Below are positions 1 to 5,229 of a DNA stretch of 5,229 bases, in pieces. Each line of letters opens with the position of its first letter. Position 1 is the first letter of the stretch. Made by a program: the position numbers and the translations under genes. The stretch is from an uncultured Lentisphaeria bacterium (GTDB taxonomy: Bacteria > Verrucomicrobiota > Lentisphaeria > Victivallales > Victivallaceae), in the NCBI GenBank assembly GCA_949298665.1, contig CASFXO010000147.1:1-5229 (forward strand), written 5' to 3'. The notes beneath the pieces are model-generated. The model did not search any database, was not told where the DNA came from, and was given only the letters and a program-made list of their open reading frames with translations.

Positions 1-1347
1 ACCGCTGGAAGTATAGCCGGTCTCGATTCCGATATCCCCCAGAATCGTACTGTCTTCCAGTCGGACGGTCTTGAAGTTGGTCACTCCGGCGATCACGCTG
101 TTCTCCTCCGCCTTGAGCGTACCGGCGGCACGGTATTTTCCGCCGGAGAAATTTCCGCCGGAAATTTGTCCCGTCACGGCGTTTTCCAGCGTTACGGAGC
201 TGAAGTCGCGAATCTCTTCCACCCGGCTCTGCCGCAGTGTCAACCGGCCGCTGACCAGCCGGCTGGATTTCTCGGAATCACCGCTCCGTTTGCCGCCAAC
301 CACGTCTCCATCGACGATGGTATCGGTCAGAGTAACCGCGGCAAAGCCGCTGACGGCCACTCCGTCCGCGTCCGCGCCGATCCGGACACCGCCGTCCGTG
401 GTGAGCGCGCCGCTCAGGTAAGTGCCGCCGTTATATTTTCCGCCAAACACGCCGGTGCCGACTGTGGAAGCTGTCAGTTGCACCTTTGAGTAACGCCGGA
501 TTTCTCCCGTGATCACGGAATATTCCGCGCTGAGTGATCCGGTGGAGCTGTAAGTGGTCTTGATGTTTCCGCCGACGACGTTGACCGCTTCCGTGTGATA
601 CAGCTCCACCACCCGATATCCGGTAATGCCGTCATCAGCCTTCACCGTGGAATTGCGCACCGTCAGCGTACCGGTGGCGGTCTCCTTGCCCCGGGCATAC
701 TTGCCACCGGCGATGCGCCAGATCACACTGTCCTCCACGGTGGCGGACTGGAAATAATAAATTCCTTCGGTATCGTCCTGCAGACTGTTGGAAACCGACT
801 GTACCACAACGGTGCCGCGGCTGACCCGGGTATCCATGCTGGCAACGGTTTTTCCGCCGATGACCTGGTTGACTTTGGAATTCTCGATCCGCACGGTATA
901 ATAATTCGTGATGCGATTGAGATCGCTCCCGGCCGAAACTTCGATGCTGCCGGTGCCGGCGGTCGTATTCAGATGTCCGTTCGGCAACGCCAGCACCTCA
1001 TCCGCCGTAACCTGCCGCAGAATGACCGTGCGATACCCGATGATGTCGCCCCGGTCGATGTCGTTTACGGCCCGCAGCTCGACGTTGTCCGCGGTCAGCT
1101 TTCCGTACACGCTGATCCCGGAAAGTCTGCCGTTCCGGTCGGTCCGATTGAGGCGGTTGATGTCTCCCAGTATCCGGGAATCCCGAATTTCGGCATCAGC
1201 GAACATCTGCAGCGACTCCAGCCGGGAACCGATCACCCGAATGGATCCCGCGGCAGAATATTTGAGCGTCCCGCTCTCATACCGGTGAAAATTCCCTCCC
1301 GTTACAGTTTGCCCCTGAACGTTCCGCAATTCCACGGTGGCGTAACC
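1..1347 (-). repeat. Degenerate protein-level tandem repeats, period about 42-51 residues
   Basis: Within the large minus-strand gene, residues 278-726 fall into successive units. The recurring core is aromatic-x-x-V-x-L/I-x-x-S/T-x-V/I, then two to five residues and GGK/GGN, then a variable linker and G-T/R-L-x-V/L/K. Core V positions at residues 428, 479, 523, 565, 614, 661 and 704 give spacings of 51, 44, 42, 49, 47 and 43. The GGK/GGN motif is visible at 441, 491, 536, 579, 628 and 674. It is absent or altered in several units, for example after 704 and around 330-400. The units are diverged in DNA, so this is an old repeat rather than a recent expansion. The pattern resembles rungs of a beta-solenoid, which is inference. 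Confidence 0.7.
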
Positions 1348-2178
1348 GTCGATGTTTCCCACCGTGACCGGAGCTGTTTCGTCCCGGCTGCCGATCGACA
1401 GGGTGCCGCGCGCCTTCGAGGTTTTCAGGGTGTTCCGATACGACTCCACTCCGGTGGTCGTGCCGTTCACGTCGTACAGGGAATAGGCGTAATTCAGCAG
1501 GTCGGCAAACTGGTCCATCCGCGGAGCGATCATTTCCCCGCTCACGGTGAAGACGCCGCCGCGGAAATTTCCGTACGTCAGCCCCTCCGCCCGGGTAATC
1601 TCCACCCGGTAATACGCGGTCGCGTCGCCGACGACGCTGTTGCCGAGCGTCAGCGTCCCGGTCGCACTGATTTTGCAGGTGCTGGAAATGGAATAAGGCA
1701 CGACGCTGCTGACCCGCGTCGCCGTTCCCCTGGTCAGGGTAAAATTTCCGCCCAGCAGCACGCCGATCCGGGAATCGGAAACCGCCACCGTCTTCGCCCC
1801 GAAGAGCATGTCGATCTGCGTATTGCCGGAAACCGTCACATTGCCGGAGGCCGTCTGATTGTATTTCAAAGCCAGTTTGTTGCCGCTGCTGTTTGAAGTC
1901 TGCATCCGCGTCAGCAGCTTCCCGGCAAAGACTTTCCCCGCGTCCTCCACCACCAGACCGGCGGCGTCGGCGCCGTTGCTGAATTGCGAATGCTCGATGA
2001 CGATATCACCGGACGTGCCGATACGATATTCTTTCTTCTGGCCTTTCTTCGTAAACTCGGACACACTGGTCTCCGCCCAGATTCCGCCGTAAACATCGGC
2101 AAGCGGAACCGCATCGGCGTTGCGGACCAGCGCATCTTTGCCGTTCAATTCCTTATCTACACCCCGTCGTGGAGCCAT
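1..2178 (-). CDS. Large repeat-containing putative surface or secreted beta-helix-like protein, C-terminus cut by window edge
   Basis: Reading the minus strand from the ATG at 2178 gives 726 codons without a stop up to base 1, so the C-terminus lies outside the window. The start is supported by AGGAGG seven bases upstream and a promoter-like pair before it. The protein begins MAPRRGVDKELNGKDALVRN and shows no hydrophobic signal peptide or membrane segment. From about residue 129, and clearly from 278, it consists of degenerate units with a V-x-L/I strand, an S/T-x-V/I turn, then often GGK or GGN followed by a G-T/R-L strand. Examples of the core are near residues 281, 428, 523, 565, 614, 661 and 704. 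It is rich in G, T, S and V, with only one cysteine (168). Such composition is typical of elongated beta-solenoid adhesins or exoproteins. Export could depend on a C-terminal signal (type I secretion or similar) that is not visible here. I do not recognise a named family. The reading frame is secure; the function is inferred only from its architecture. Confidence 0.88.
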   Translation of the reverse strand, partial: MAPRRGVDKELNGKDALVRNADAVPLADVYGGIWAETSVSEFTKKGQKKEYRIGTSGDIVIEHSQFSNGADAAGLVVEDAGKVFAGKLLTRMQTSNSSGNKLALKYNQTASGNVTVSGNTQIDMLFGAKTVAVSDSRIGVLLGGNFTLTRGTATRVSSVVPYSISSTCKISATGTLTLGNSVVGDATAYYRVEITRAEGLTYGNFRGGVFTVSGEMIAPRMDQFADLLNYAYSLYDVNGTTTGVESYRNTLKTSKARGTLSIGSRDETAPVTVGNIDGYATVELRNVQGQTVTGGNFHRYESGTLKYSAAGSIRVIGSRLESLQMFADAEIRDSRILGDINRLNRTDRNGRLSGISVYGKLTADNVELRAVNDIDRGDIIGYRTVILRQVTADEVLALPNGHLNTTAGTGSIEVSAGSDLNRITNYYTVRIENSKVNQVIGGKTVASMDTRVSRGTVVVQSVSNSLQDDTEGIYYFQSATVEDSVIWRIAGGKYARGKETATGTLTVRNSTVKADDGITGYRVVELYHTEAVNVVGGNIKTTYSSTGSLSAEYSVITGEIRRYSKVQLTASTVGTGVFGGKYNGGTYLSGALTTDGGVRIGADADGVAVSGFAAVTLTDTIVDGDVVGGKRSGDSEKSSRLVSGRLTLRQSRVEEIRDFSSVTLENAVTGQISGGNFSGGKYRAAGTLKAEENSVIAGVTNFKTVRLEDSTILGDIGIETGYTSSG

Positions 2179-2185
2179 AACGAAA

Positions 2186-2191
2186 CCTCCT
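2186..2191 (-). promoter_or_regulatory. Shine-Dalgarno site of the large repeat protein
   Basis: The minus strand reads AGGAGG followed by seven bases (TTTCGTT) and the ATG at 2178. This perfect match at ideal spacing fixes the start of the repeat-protein gene and argues against a longer N-terminus carrying a hidden signal peptide. Confidence 0.85.
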
Positions 2192-2240
2192 GTGCTGCCA
2201 TGCCTTCGAAATCGAATCAAGAAAAACATCATTTTTTCAT

Positions 2241-2268
2241 AATGTAACCGTAATTGCGGTCCCGTCAA
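2241..2268 (-). promoter_or_regulatory. Putative sigma70 promoter for the large repeat protein
   Basis: On the minus strand, TTGACG (plus-strand 2263-2268) is followed after 16 bases by TACATT (plus-strand 2241-2246). These match the sigma70 consensus at five of six and four of six positions. Transcription would start near 2233, leaving a leader of about 55 bases before the ATG. The same two hexamers occur in the opposite promoter upstream of yebC, which strengthens both calls. Confidence 0.55.
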
Positions 2269-2282
2269 TTCACGCGATTCAC

Positions 2283-2295
2283 TTTTCCCGGAAAA
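2283..2295. promoter_or_regulatory. 13-bp palindrome between divergent promoters, possible operator
   Basis: TTTTCC, a central C and GGAAAA form a perfect inverted repeat. It lies 14 bases beyond the -35 box of the minus-strand promoter and about 50 bases before the -35 box of the yebC promoter. The position would suit a regulator-binding site, but short AT-flanked palindromes also arise by chance. No regulator gene is adjacent. Confidence 0.2.
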
Positions 2296-2346
2296 CTTTT
2301 CGCGACCGCCATGCGGATTTTGCGGTGAAAAACCGTGCGGAAAAAC

Positions 2347-2375
2347 TTGACGAATCCGGCAATGGAAGCTACATT
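2347..2375 (+). promoter_or_regulatory. Putative sigma70 promoter of the yebC operon
   Basis: TTGACG at 2347-2352 and TACATT at 2370-2375 are separated by 17 bases, the optimal sigma70 spacing. Transcription would begin near 2382, giving a leader of about 40 bases before the yebC ATG. The promoter lies downstream of the in-frame GTG at 2335, so it supports the shorter yebC protein. Confidence 0.6.
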
Positions 2376-2411
2376 ATCGGATTACAAAAAGTCATATTCA
2401 ATCAAAATCGC

Positions 2412-2416
2412 GAGGA
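2412..2416 (+). promoter_or_regulatory. Shine-Dalgarno site deciding the yebC start
   Basis: GAGGA lies five bases before the ATG at 2422. The frame is open back to a GTG at 2335, but that codon precedes the predicted transcription start. The peptide from 2422 begins with MSGHSKWANIKHQK, the canonical YebC N-terminus. Confidence 0.7.
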
Positions 2417-2421
2417 ACGCC

Positions 2422-3180
2422 ATGTCCGGTCACAGTAAATGGGCTAACATCAAACATCAGAAGGCCGCCGCCGACAAGAAGAAAGGCAAGATCTTCTCCC
2501 GTCTCGGCAAGGAAATCATGGTTGCCGCCAAAATGGGCGGCGGCGACCCTGCCGCCAACCCCCGGTTGCGCGCCGCCCTCACCGCCGCCCGTGCCGCCAA
2601 CATGCCGAACGCCAATATCGATCGCGCCATCAAGAAAGGCTGCGGCGAACTCGGCGACGTCGTCTTCAAGGAAATCGTCTACGAAGGCTACGCTCCGGGC
2701 GGCGTCGGCGTCATGGTCGAATGCCTGACCGACAACAGCAACCGCTCCACCAGCGAGGTCCGTTTCGCCTTCGACCGCAACAACGGCAACATGGCCACCT
2801 CCGGCGCGGTCGCGCGCATGTTCACCCGTCAGGCGCATTTCGTCATCACGGGCGAATGGGCGGATGAAGACAAACTCATGGACCTGGTCCTCGATGCCGG
2901 TGCCAATGACCTGATCGTCGAAGACGGCGTCGCCGAAATCTGGGCCGATCCGGAAAATTTCGAAGCGCTGGTCAAGGTTTTCGCCGATCGGCAGATTCCC
3001 ACCGACGAGGCGGAAATCATCCGCCGTCCCGACACCACCGTGGAAATCGCCGATCCCGGCATCGCCCGTCAGGTGCTGCGCCTGATCGACCGGCTGGAAG
3101 ATCTGGATGACGTTCAGCTCGTCACCGCCAACTTCGAAATCGCCGACGAAATCGCCGATCAGCTCGAAGACGAAGAGTAA
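2422..3180 (+). CDS. yebC: YebC/TACO1-family translation or transcription regulatory protein
   Basis: The product is a cytoplasmic protein of 252 residues, close to the roughly 245 typical of the family. It opens with MSGHSKWANIKHQKAAADKK and continues with the family signatures KIFSRLGKEIMVAAK (23-37), GGGDPAANPRLRAAL (39-53) and NMPNANIDRAIKKG (60-73). Further signatures are IVYEGYAPGGV (85-95), the NSNRSTSEVR stretch (105-114), and a C-terminal LIDRLEDLDDVQLVTANFEI segment (221-240). YebC proteins were long annotated as DNA-binding transcription regulators. Work on bacterial relatives and mitochondrial TACO1 points to a role in translation, including relief of ribosome stalling. The acidic tail (QLEDEE) is unremarkable. 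The gene heads a plus-strand cluster and precedes ruvC by 75 bases, the same order as in many bacteria. The start at 2422 is preferred over the upstream GTG at 2335 on homology, ribosome binding site and promoter position. Confidence 0.96.
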   Translation: MSGHSKWANIKHQKAAADKKKGKIFSRLGKEIMVAAKMGGGDPAANPRLRAALTAARAANMPNANIDRAIKKGCGELGDVVFKEIVYEGYAPGGVGVMVECLTDNSNRSTSEVRFAFDRNNGNMATSGAVARMFTRQAHFVITGEWADEDKLMDLVLDAGANDLIVEDGVAEIWADPENFEALVKVFADRQIPTDEAEIIRRPDTTVEIADPGIARQVLRLIDRLEDLDDVQLVTANFEIADEIADQLEDEE

Positions 3181-3194
3181 AAAAATCATTCTGA

Positions 3195-3218
3195 GCCGGA
3201 GTGATTGGGCACTCCGGC
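3195..3218 (+). other. Strong GC hairpin between yebC and ruvC, no U-tract
   Basis: GCCGGAGTG (3195-3203) pairs perfectly with CACTCCGGC (3210-3218) around a six-base loop, ATTGGG. On the plus strand it is followed by a C-rich run (CCCCCCTTCCCC), not the T-run of a standard intrinsic terminator. On the minus strand a T-run appears only some nine bases beyond the stem. It may act as a weak or factor-assisted terminator, an RNA-stability element protecting the yebC message, or an attenuator of ruvC. The stem is plain in the sequence; the role is inference. Confidence 0.5.
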
Positions 3219-3255
3219 CCCCCTTCCCCGCCAAAACGAGTGAAAGACGGTCCTG

Positions 3256-3765
3256 ATGATTATTCTGGGCATTGATCCTGCTATTCGCACGACCGGATAC
3301 GGGGTATTGCGTCTGGAAAGCGGGATGTTTTCCGTCATCGACTGTGGAGTCATTGAGAATTCCGCCCGTCTCCCCCATACGCAATGTTTGCGGCGTCTGG
3401 CGGGAGGCATCCGGGAACTGGTAACAACCTTCAGGCCGGATGCAGCCGCGCTGGAAGAACCGTTTATGGGAAAAAATGCGGCGACAGCCATCATTCTCGG
3501 CATGGCGCGCGGCGCCATCCTGGCGGCGCTGGCGGAACAGGACATCCCCTGTTACGCCTATTCGCCGCGCCGGGCCAAAAAGGCGGCAGTCGGCAACGGC
3601 GGCGCCGCCAAGGAACAGGTGGCGCTGATGATGGCGGCCCAGCTGCGCATGGAGCTGGACCGCATTCCGCTGGATGCCACCGACGCGCTGGCGCTGGCCA
3701 TGTGCCATGGACAACTGGTCGCCGGCGGACCGGCCATGGCCGAACTGTTGACCAAACCCATCTGA
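3256..3765 (+). CDS. ruvC: Crossover junction endodeoxyribonuclease RuvC (Holliday junction resolvase)
   Basis: RuvC is a dimeric, Mg2+-dependent nuclease that cuts Holliday junctions symmetrically during recombinational repair, working with the RuvAB branch-migration motor. The 169-residue product has the family's normal length and RNase H-like fold signatures. The first strand is MIILGIDPAIRTTGYGVL with catalytic D7. ALEEPFMGKNAATAI carries the second acidic residue, E67. SPRRAKKAAVGNGGAAKEQV (103-122) is the junction-binding region. LDATDALALAMCH carries D140 and D143, matching the D138/D141 pair of the E. coli enzyme, so all four catalytic acids are present. The start at 3256 gives the expected N-terminus, but the upstream ribosome binding site is weak (AAAGACGG), so expression may depend on the yebC transcript. 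ruvA and ruvB do not follow; the next gene begins 16 bases downstream and encodes a TatD-like hydrolase. Confidence 0.96.
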   Translation: MIILGIDPAIRTTGYGVLRLESGMFSVIDCGVIENSARLPHTQCLRRLAGGIRELVTTFRPDAAALEEPFMGKNAATAIILGMARGAILAALAEQDIPCYAYSPRRAKKAAVGNGGAAKEQVALMMAAQLRMELDRIPLDATDALALAMCHGQLVAGGPAMAELLTKPI

Positions 3766-3781
3766 TCCGGCAGGGGGGACC

Positions 3782-4375
3782 ATGCGCATCGTCGATTTTC
3801 ATACCCACCGCCTGCCGGAACACACAGATGCGGAGTTTCTTTTATCCGTATCCACGCCGCCGTCGCACAAAGTCCGTTATTCGCTGGAGCTGCATCCGTG
3901 GCATCTGCCTGCGGTGTTCTCCGGCTTGCCCCCCGGCTGGACCGTCATGGCCGAAAATGCCGACGCCATCGGCGAAATCGGGCTTGACCGCCTGCGCGGA
4001 CCGGATTTATCCGTTCAGCGCCGCTACCTGACGGAAGCGTTGAACGTCGCGGCGGAACTGCACAAACCGGTGGTGCTGCATTGTGTGCGCGCCTGGCAGG
4101 AATTGCGTCTGGCGCTGCGGCCGTTTACCGGACTGCGCTGCCTGTGCCATGGATTCCGGGGCAAACCGGCACTGCGGGAAGAACTGGAAAAGCAGGGATT
4201 TTTTGTCTCCTCAGCTTTTCCGGAAGCCCTGCGGAACGGACGCCGAATCGGCCTGGAGAGCGATGACGGCCCGCTGGATATCGACGCCGTTTATGCCCGC
4301 GCGGAAACGGTTTTCGAACCGGGGTTCGAAGCGCGGCTCGCGGCCAACTTCGCCTGCTTTCTGAAGGGAGAATAA
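3782..4375 (+). CDS. Short TatD-family metal-dependent hydrolase
   Basis: The protein belongs to the TatD branch of the amidohydrolase superfamily: TIM-barrel enzymes with two metal ions, several of which act as DNases or on other phosphoesters. All expected metal ligands can be placed. They are the H-x-H pair H7 and H9 in VDFHTH, E65 in IGEIGLD, H100 in PVVLHCVRAW, H123 in LCHGFRG, and D161 in LESDDG. LELHPWHL (36-42) is the usual G-h-HPW block. At 197 residues it is clearly shorter than the common 255-265, mainly through a reduced segment between the HxH motif and the HPW block and a short C-terminus. Short TatD-like proteins of this kind occur in several phyla. The ribosome binding site AGGGGGGA lies just before the ATG. 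It is closely coupled to the next gene (two bases between stop and start). Substrate unknown; a DNase role is possible but not shown. Confidence 0.9.
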   Translation: MRIVDFHTHRLPEHTDAEFLLSVSTPPSHKVRYSLELHPWHLPAVFSGLPPGWTVMAENADAIGEIGLDRLRGPDLSVQRRYLTEALNVAAELHKPVVLHCVRAWQELRLALRPFTGLRCLCHGFRGKPALREELEKQGFFVSSAFPEALRNGRRIGLESDDGPLDIDAVYARAETVFEPGFEARLAANFACFLKGE

Positions 4376-4377
4376 CC

Positions 4378-5112
4378 ATGGACGAAACCGCAGCCTTTCA
4401 ATCCCGCACCCGTCTGCTCCTCGGCGAAGAGGCCGTTCGCAGACTGGCTGCCGCCCATGTGCTGATCCTCGGACTCGGCGGCGTCGGTGGTGCCGCGGCG
4501 GAAATGCTCTGCCGCGCCGGAATCGGTCGCCTGACGCTGGTGGATGGAGATCGGGTGGACACCACCAACCGCAATCGTCAGCTGGCGGCGCTGACTTCCA
4601 CCATCGGCCGCCCCAAAACGGAAGTGCTGGCGGAGCGTCTCCGGGACATCCATCCCGGTGTGCAGCTGGAACTGCACAGCGAATTCATCCGCCCCGAAAA
4701 CGTGAACGAACTGTTGTCTACGCCGTTCGACCATGTGGTCGATGCCATCGACCAGCTGGCGGCGAAAGTCGCGTTCATCGCGGCCTGCCGGAAGCGCGGC
4801 ATTCCGCTGATCAGTTCCATGGGTTCCGGCGGACGCATGGACCCGGAGCAGATCAGACGTGCTGATCTTGCTCAAACCCATCACTGCGCTCTTGCCCGGG
4901 TCGTGCGCCGGAACCTGCGGGAGCTCGGCATTACCGAAGGGGTGGAGGTGATCTTTTCCCCCGAACCGGTTCCGGCAACTGCGGTTCACAGAACCGCTGA
5001 ACCGGATGGACGAATGCATGCAACGGTCGGAACCATTTCCTATCTTCCCAACGTCTTCGGCTGCCATTGCGCCGCCGCGGTCATCGACCACCTTCTGAGT
5101 CGCCCCCTCTGA
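4378..5112 (+). CDS. tcdA: tRNA threonylcarbamoyladenosine dehydratase (ThiF/E1-like, TcdA/CsdL family)
   Basis: TcdA uses ATP to dehydrate and cyclise the t6A base at position 37 of ANN-decoding tRNAs to ct6A, which improves decoding. The 244-residue product has an E1/ThiF Rossmann fold. SRTRLLLGEEAVRRL (9-23) is the TcdA N-terminal motif. The nucleotide loop is GLGGVGG (32-38), followed by TLVDGD with D56 and NRNRQ (64-68). K80 precedes the helix EVLAERLRDIHP, VDAIDQ (121-126) is the usual VDAID block, and LISSMGSGGRMDP (144-155) follows. The pattern DLAQTHHCALARVVRRNLRELGI and the late GTISYLPNVFG (218-228) separate TcdA-type proteins from MoeB and ThiF. There are no paired CxxC zinc motifs as found in MoeB. 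It is somewhat shorter than the 268-residue E. coli protein and resembles the shorter type of many non-proteobacteria. The ribosome binding site AAGGGAG overlaps the end of the TatD-like gene, implying translational coupling. Confidence 0.9.
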   Translation: MDETAAFQSRTRLLLGEEAVRRLAAAHVLILGLGGVGGAAAEMLCRAGIGRLTLVDGDRVDTTNRNRQLAALTSTIGRPKTEVLAERLRDIHPGVQLELHSEFIRPENVNELLSTPFDHVVDAIDQLAAKVAFIAACRKRGIPLISSMGSGGRMDPEQIRRADLAQTHHCALARVVRRNLRELGITEGVEVIFSPEPVPATAVHRTAEPDGRMHATVGTISYLPNVFGCHCAAAVIDHLLSRPL

Positions 5113-5229
5113 CGATTCTTCTTTTTTACAGGCAACCCTTGTATAGCTGAAATATGTTTCAGTAACAGCTGGCCTCTGAAAGATTTTTTCAAAAAAAATT
5201 TCTCCCCCCTCTTGACTTTCACTTCTATT
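5113..5229. other. AT-rich intergenic end of window
   Basis: No gene is evident in these 117 bases. They hold a small hairpin with a six-base stem (CTGAAA at 5147-5152, TTTCAG at 5157-5162, loop TATG), then a T-run and an A-run near 5173-5198. The hairpin is too weak to be called a terminator with confidence. A TTGACT hexamer at 5212-5217 could be the -35 box of a promoter whose -10 box would fall beyond the edge. Confidence 0.4.

Noticed and set aside
595..1896. Plus-strand open frame of 433 codons
   Set aside because: It lies antisense to the large repeat protein, has no ribosome binding site, and its product is a low-information H/G/R/P/D-rich sequence with no motif. It is a by-product of GC-rich codon use on the opposite strand.
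1..2178. CRISPR or DNA-level tandem repeat array
   Set aside because: The periodicity is seen only in the protein; at the DNA level the units are diverged and vary in length, with no identical direct repeats or regular spacers.
2221..2238. GAAAAA/TTTTTC inverted repeat in the leader of the repeat-protein gene
   Set aside because: It is a six-pair, A/T-only stem in an AT-rich leader and is likely to be chance; there is no terminator or riboswitch architecture around it.
2335..2421. N-terminal extension of YebC from the GTG at 2335
   Set aside because: The predicted promoter lies downstream of this codon, a good ribosome binding site sits before 2422, and family proteins begin at the MSGHSKW sequence.
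2398..3789. Minus-strand open frame of 463 codons across yebC and ruvC
   Set aside because: It is antisense to two confidently identified genes and reads as an F/D/G/H-rich shadow with no recognisable domain.
4291..5091. Minus-strand open frame of 266 codons opposite tcdA
   Set aside because: It is antisense to a clear TcdA gene, with no ribosome binding site or family motif.
5147..5198. Intrinsic terminator after tcdA
   Set aside because: The hairpin has only six pairs, is AT-rich, and is not directly followed by a T-run; the later T/A runs lack a GC stem. It is mentioned only as part of the intergenic region.

Overview
This window looks like chromosomal DNA from a moderately GC-rich, Gram-negative-like bacterium. 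I see no phage, plasmid or insertion-sequence hallmarks, no tRNA or rRNA and no CRISPR array. A very long beta-repeat surface-type protein beside a compact housekeeping operon would suit a gut or environmental member of the Planctomycetes-Verrucomicrobia-Lentisphaerae group (Victivallis-like). That placement is a low-confidence impression and rests on no phylogenetic evidence.

Left part (1-2178, minus strand): one open frame of 726 codons fills the region and runs off the left edge. It starts at an ATG with a textbook AGGAGG ribosome binding site. The product is built of degenerate repeats of about 42-51 residues, each with a beta-strand-like core (V-x-L/I), an S/T-x-V/I turn and often a GGK or GGN motif. 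This suggests a right-handed beta-helix or similar elongated, probably exported protein. Its function is unknown and no N-terminal signal peptide is visible.

Middle (2179-2421): a divergent intergenic region. It holds two back-to-back sigma70-like promoters with identical hexamers (TTGACG and TACATT), one for each direction, and a 13-bp palindrome between them.

Right part (2422-5112, plus strand): four tightly spaced genes. They are yebC (translation or transcription factor of the YebC/TACO1 family), ruvC (Holliday junction resolvase), a short TatD-family metal-dependent hydrolase, and a ThiF/E1-like tRNA threonylcarbamoyladenosine dehydratase (tcdA). All four keep the key motifs of their families. 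yebC-ruvC is a widespread pairing, but here ruvC is followed by tatD-like and tcdA rather than ruvA and ruvB. A strong GC hairpin without a U-tract sits between yebC and ruvC and could modulate read-through. The last 117 bases are AT-rich non-coding DNA that may carry the -35 element of a gene beyond the edge.

The operon is ordinary housekeeping. The part least explained by known families is the repeat protein on the minus strand. I do not see convincing evidence for a new multi-gene system.
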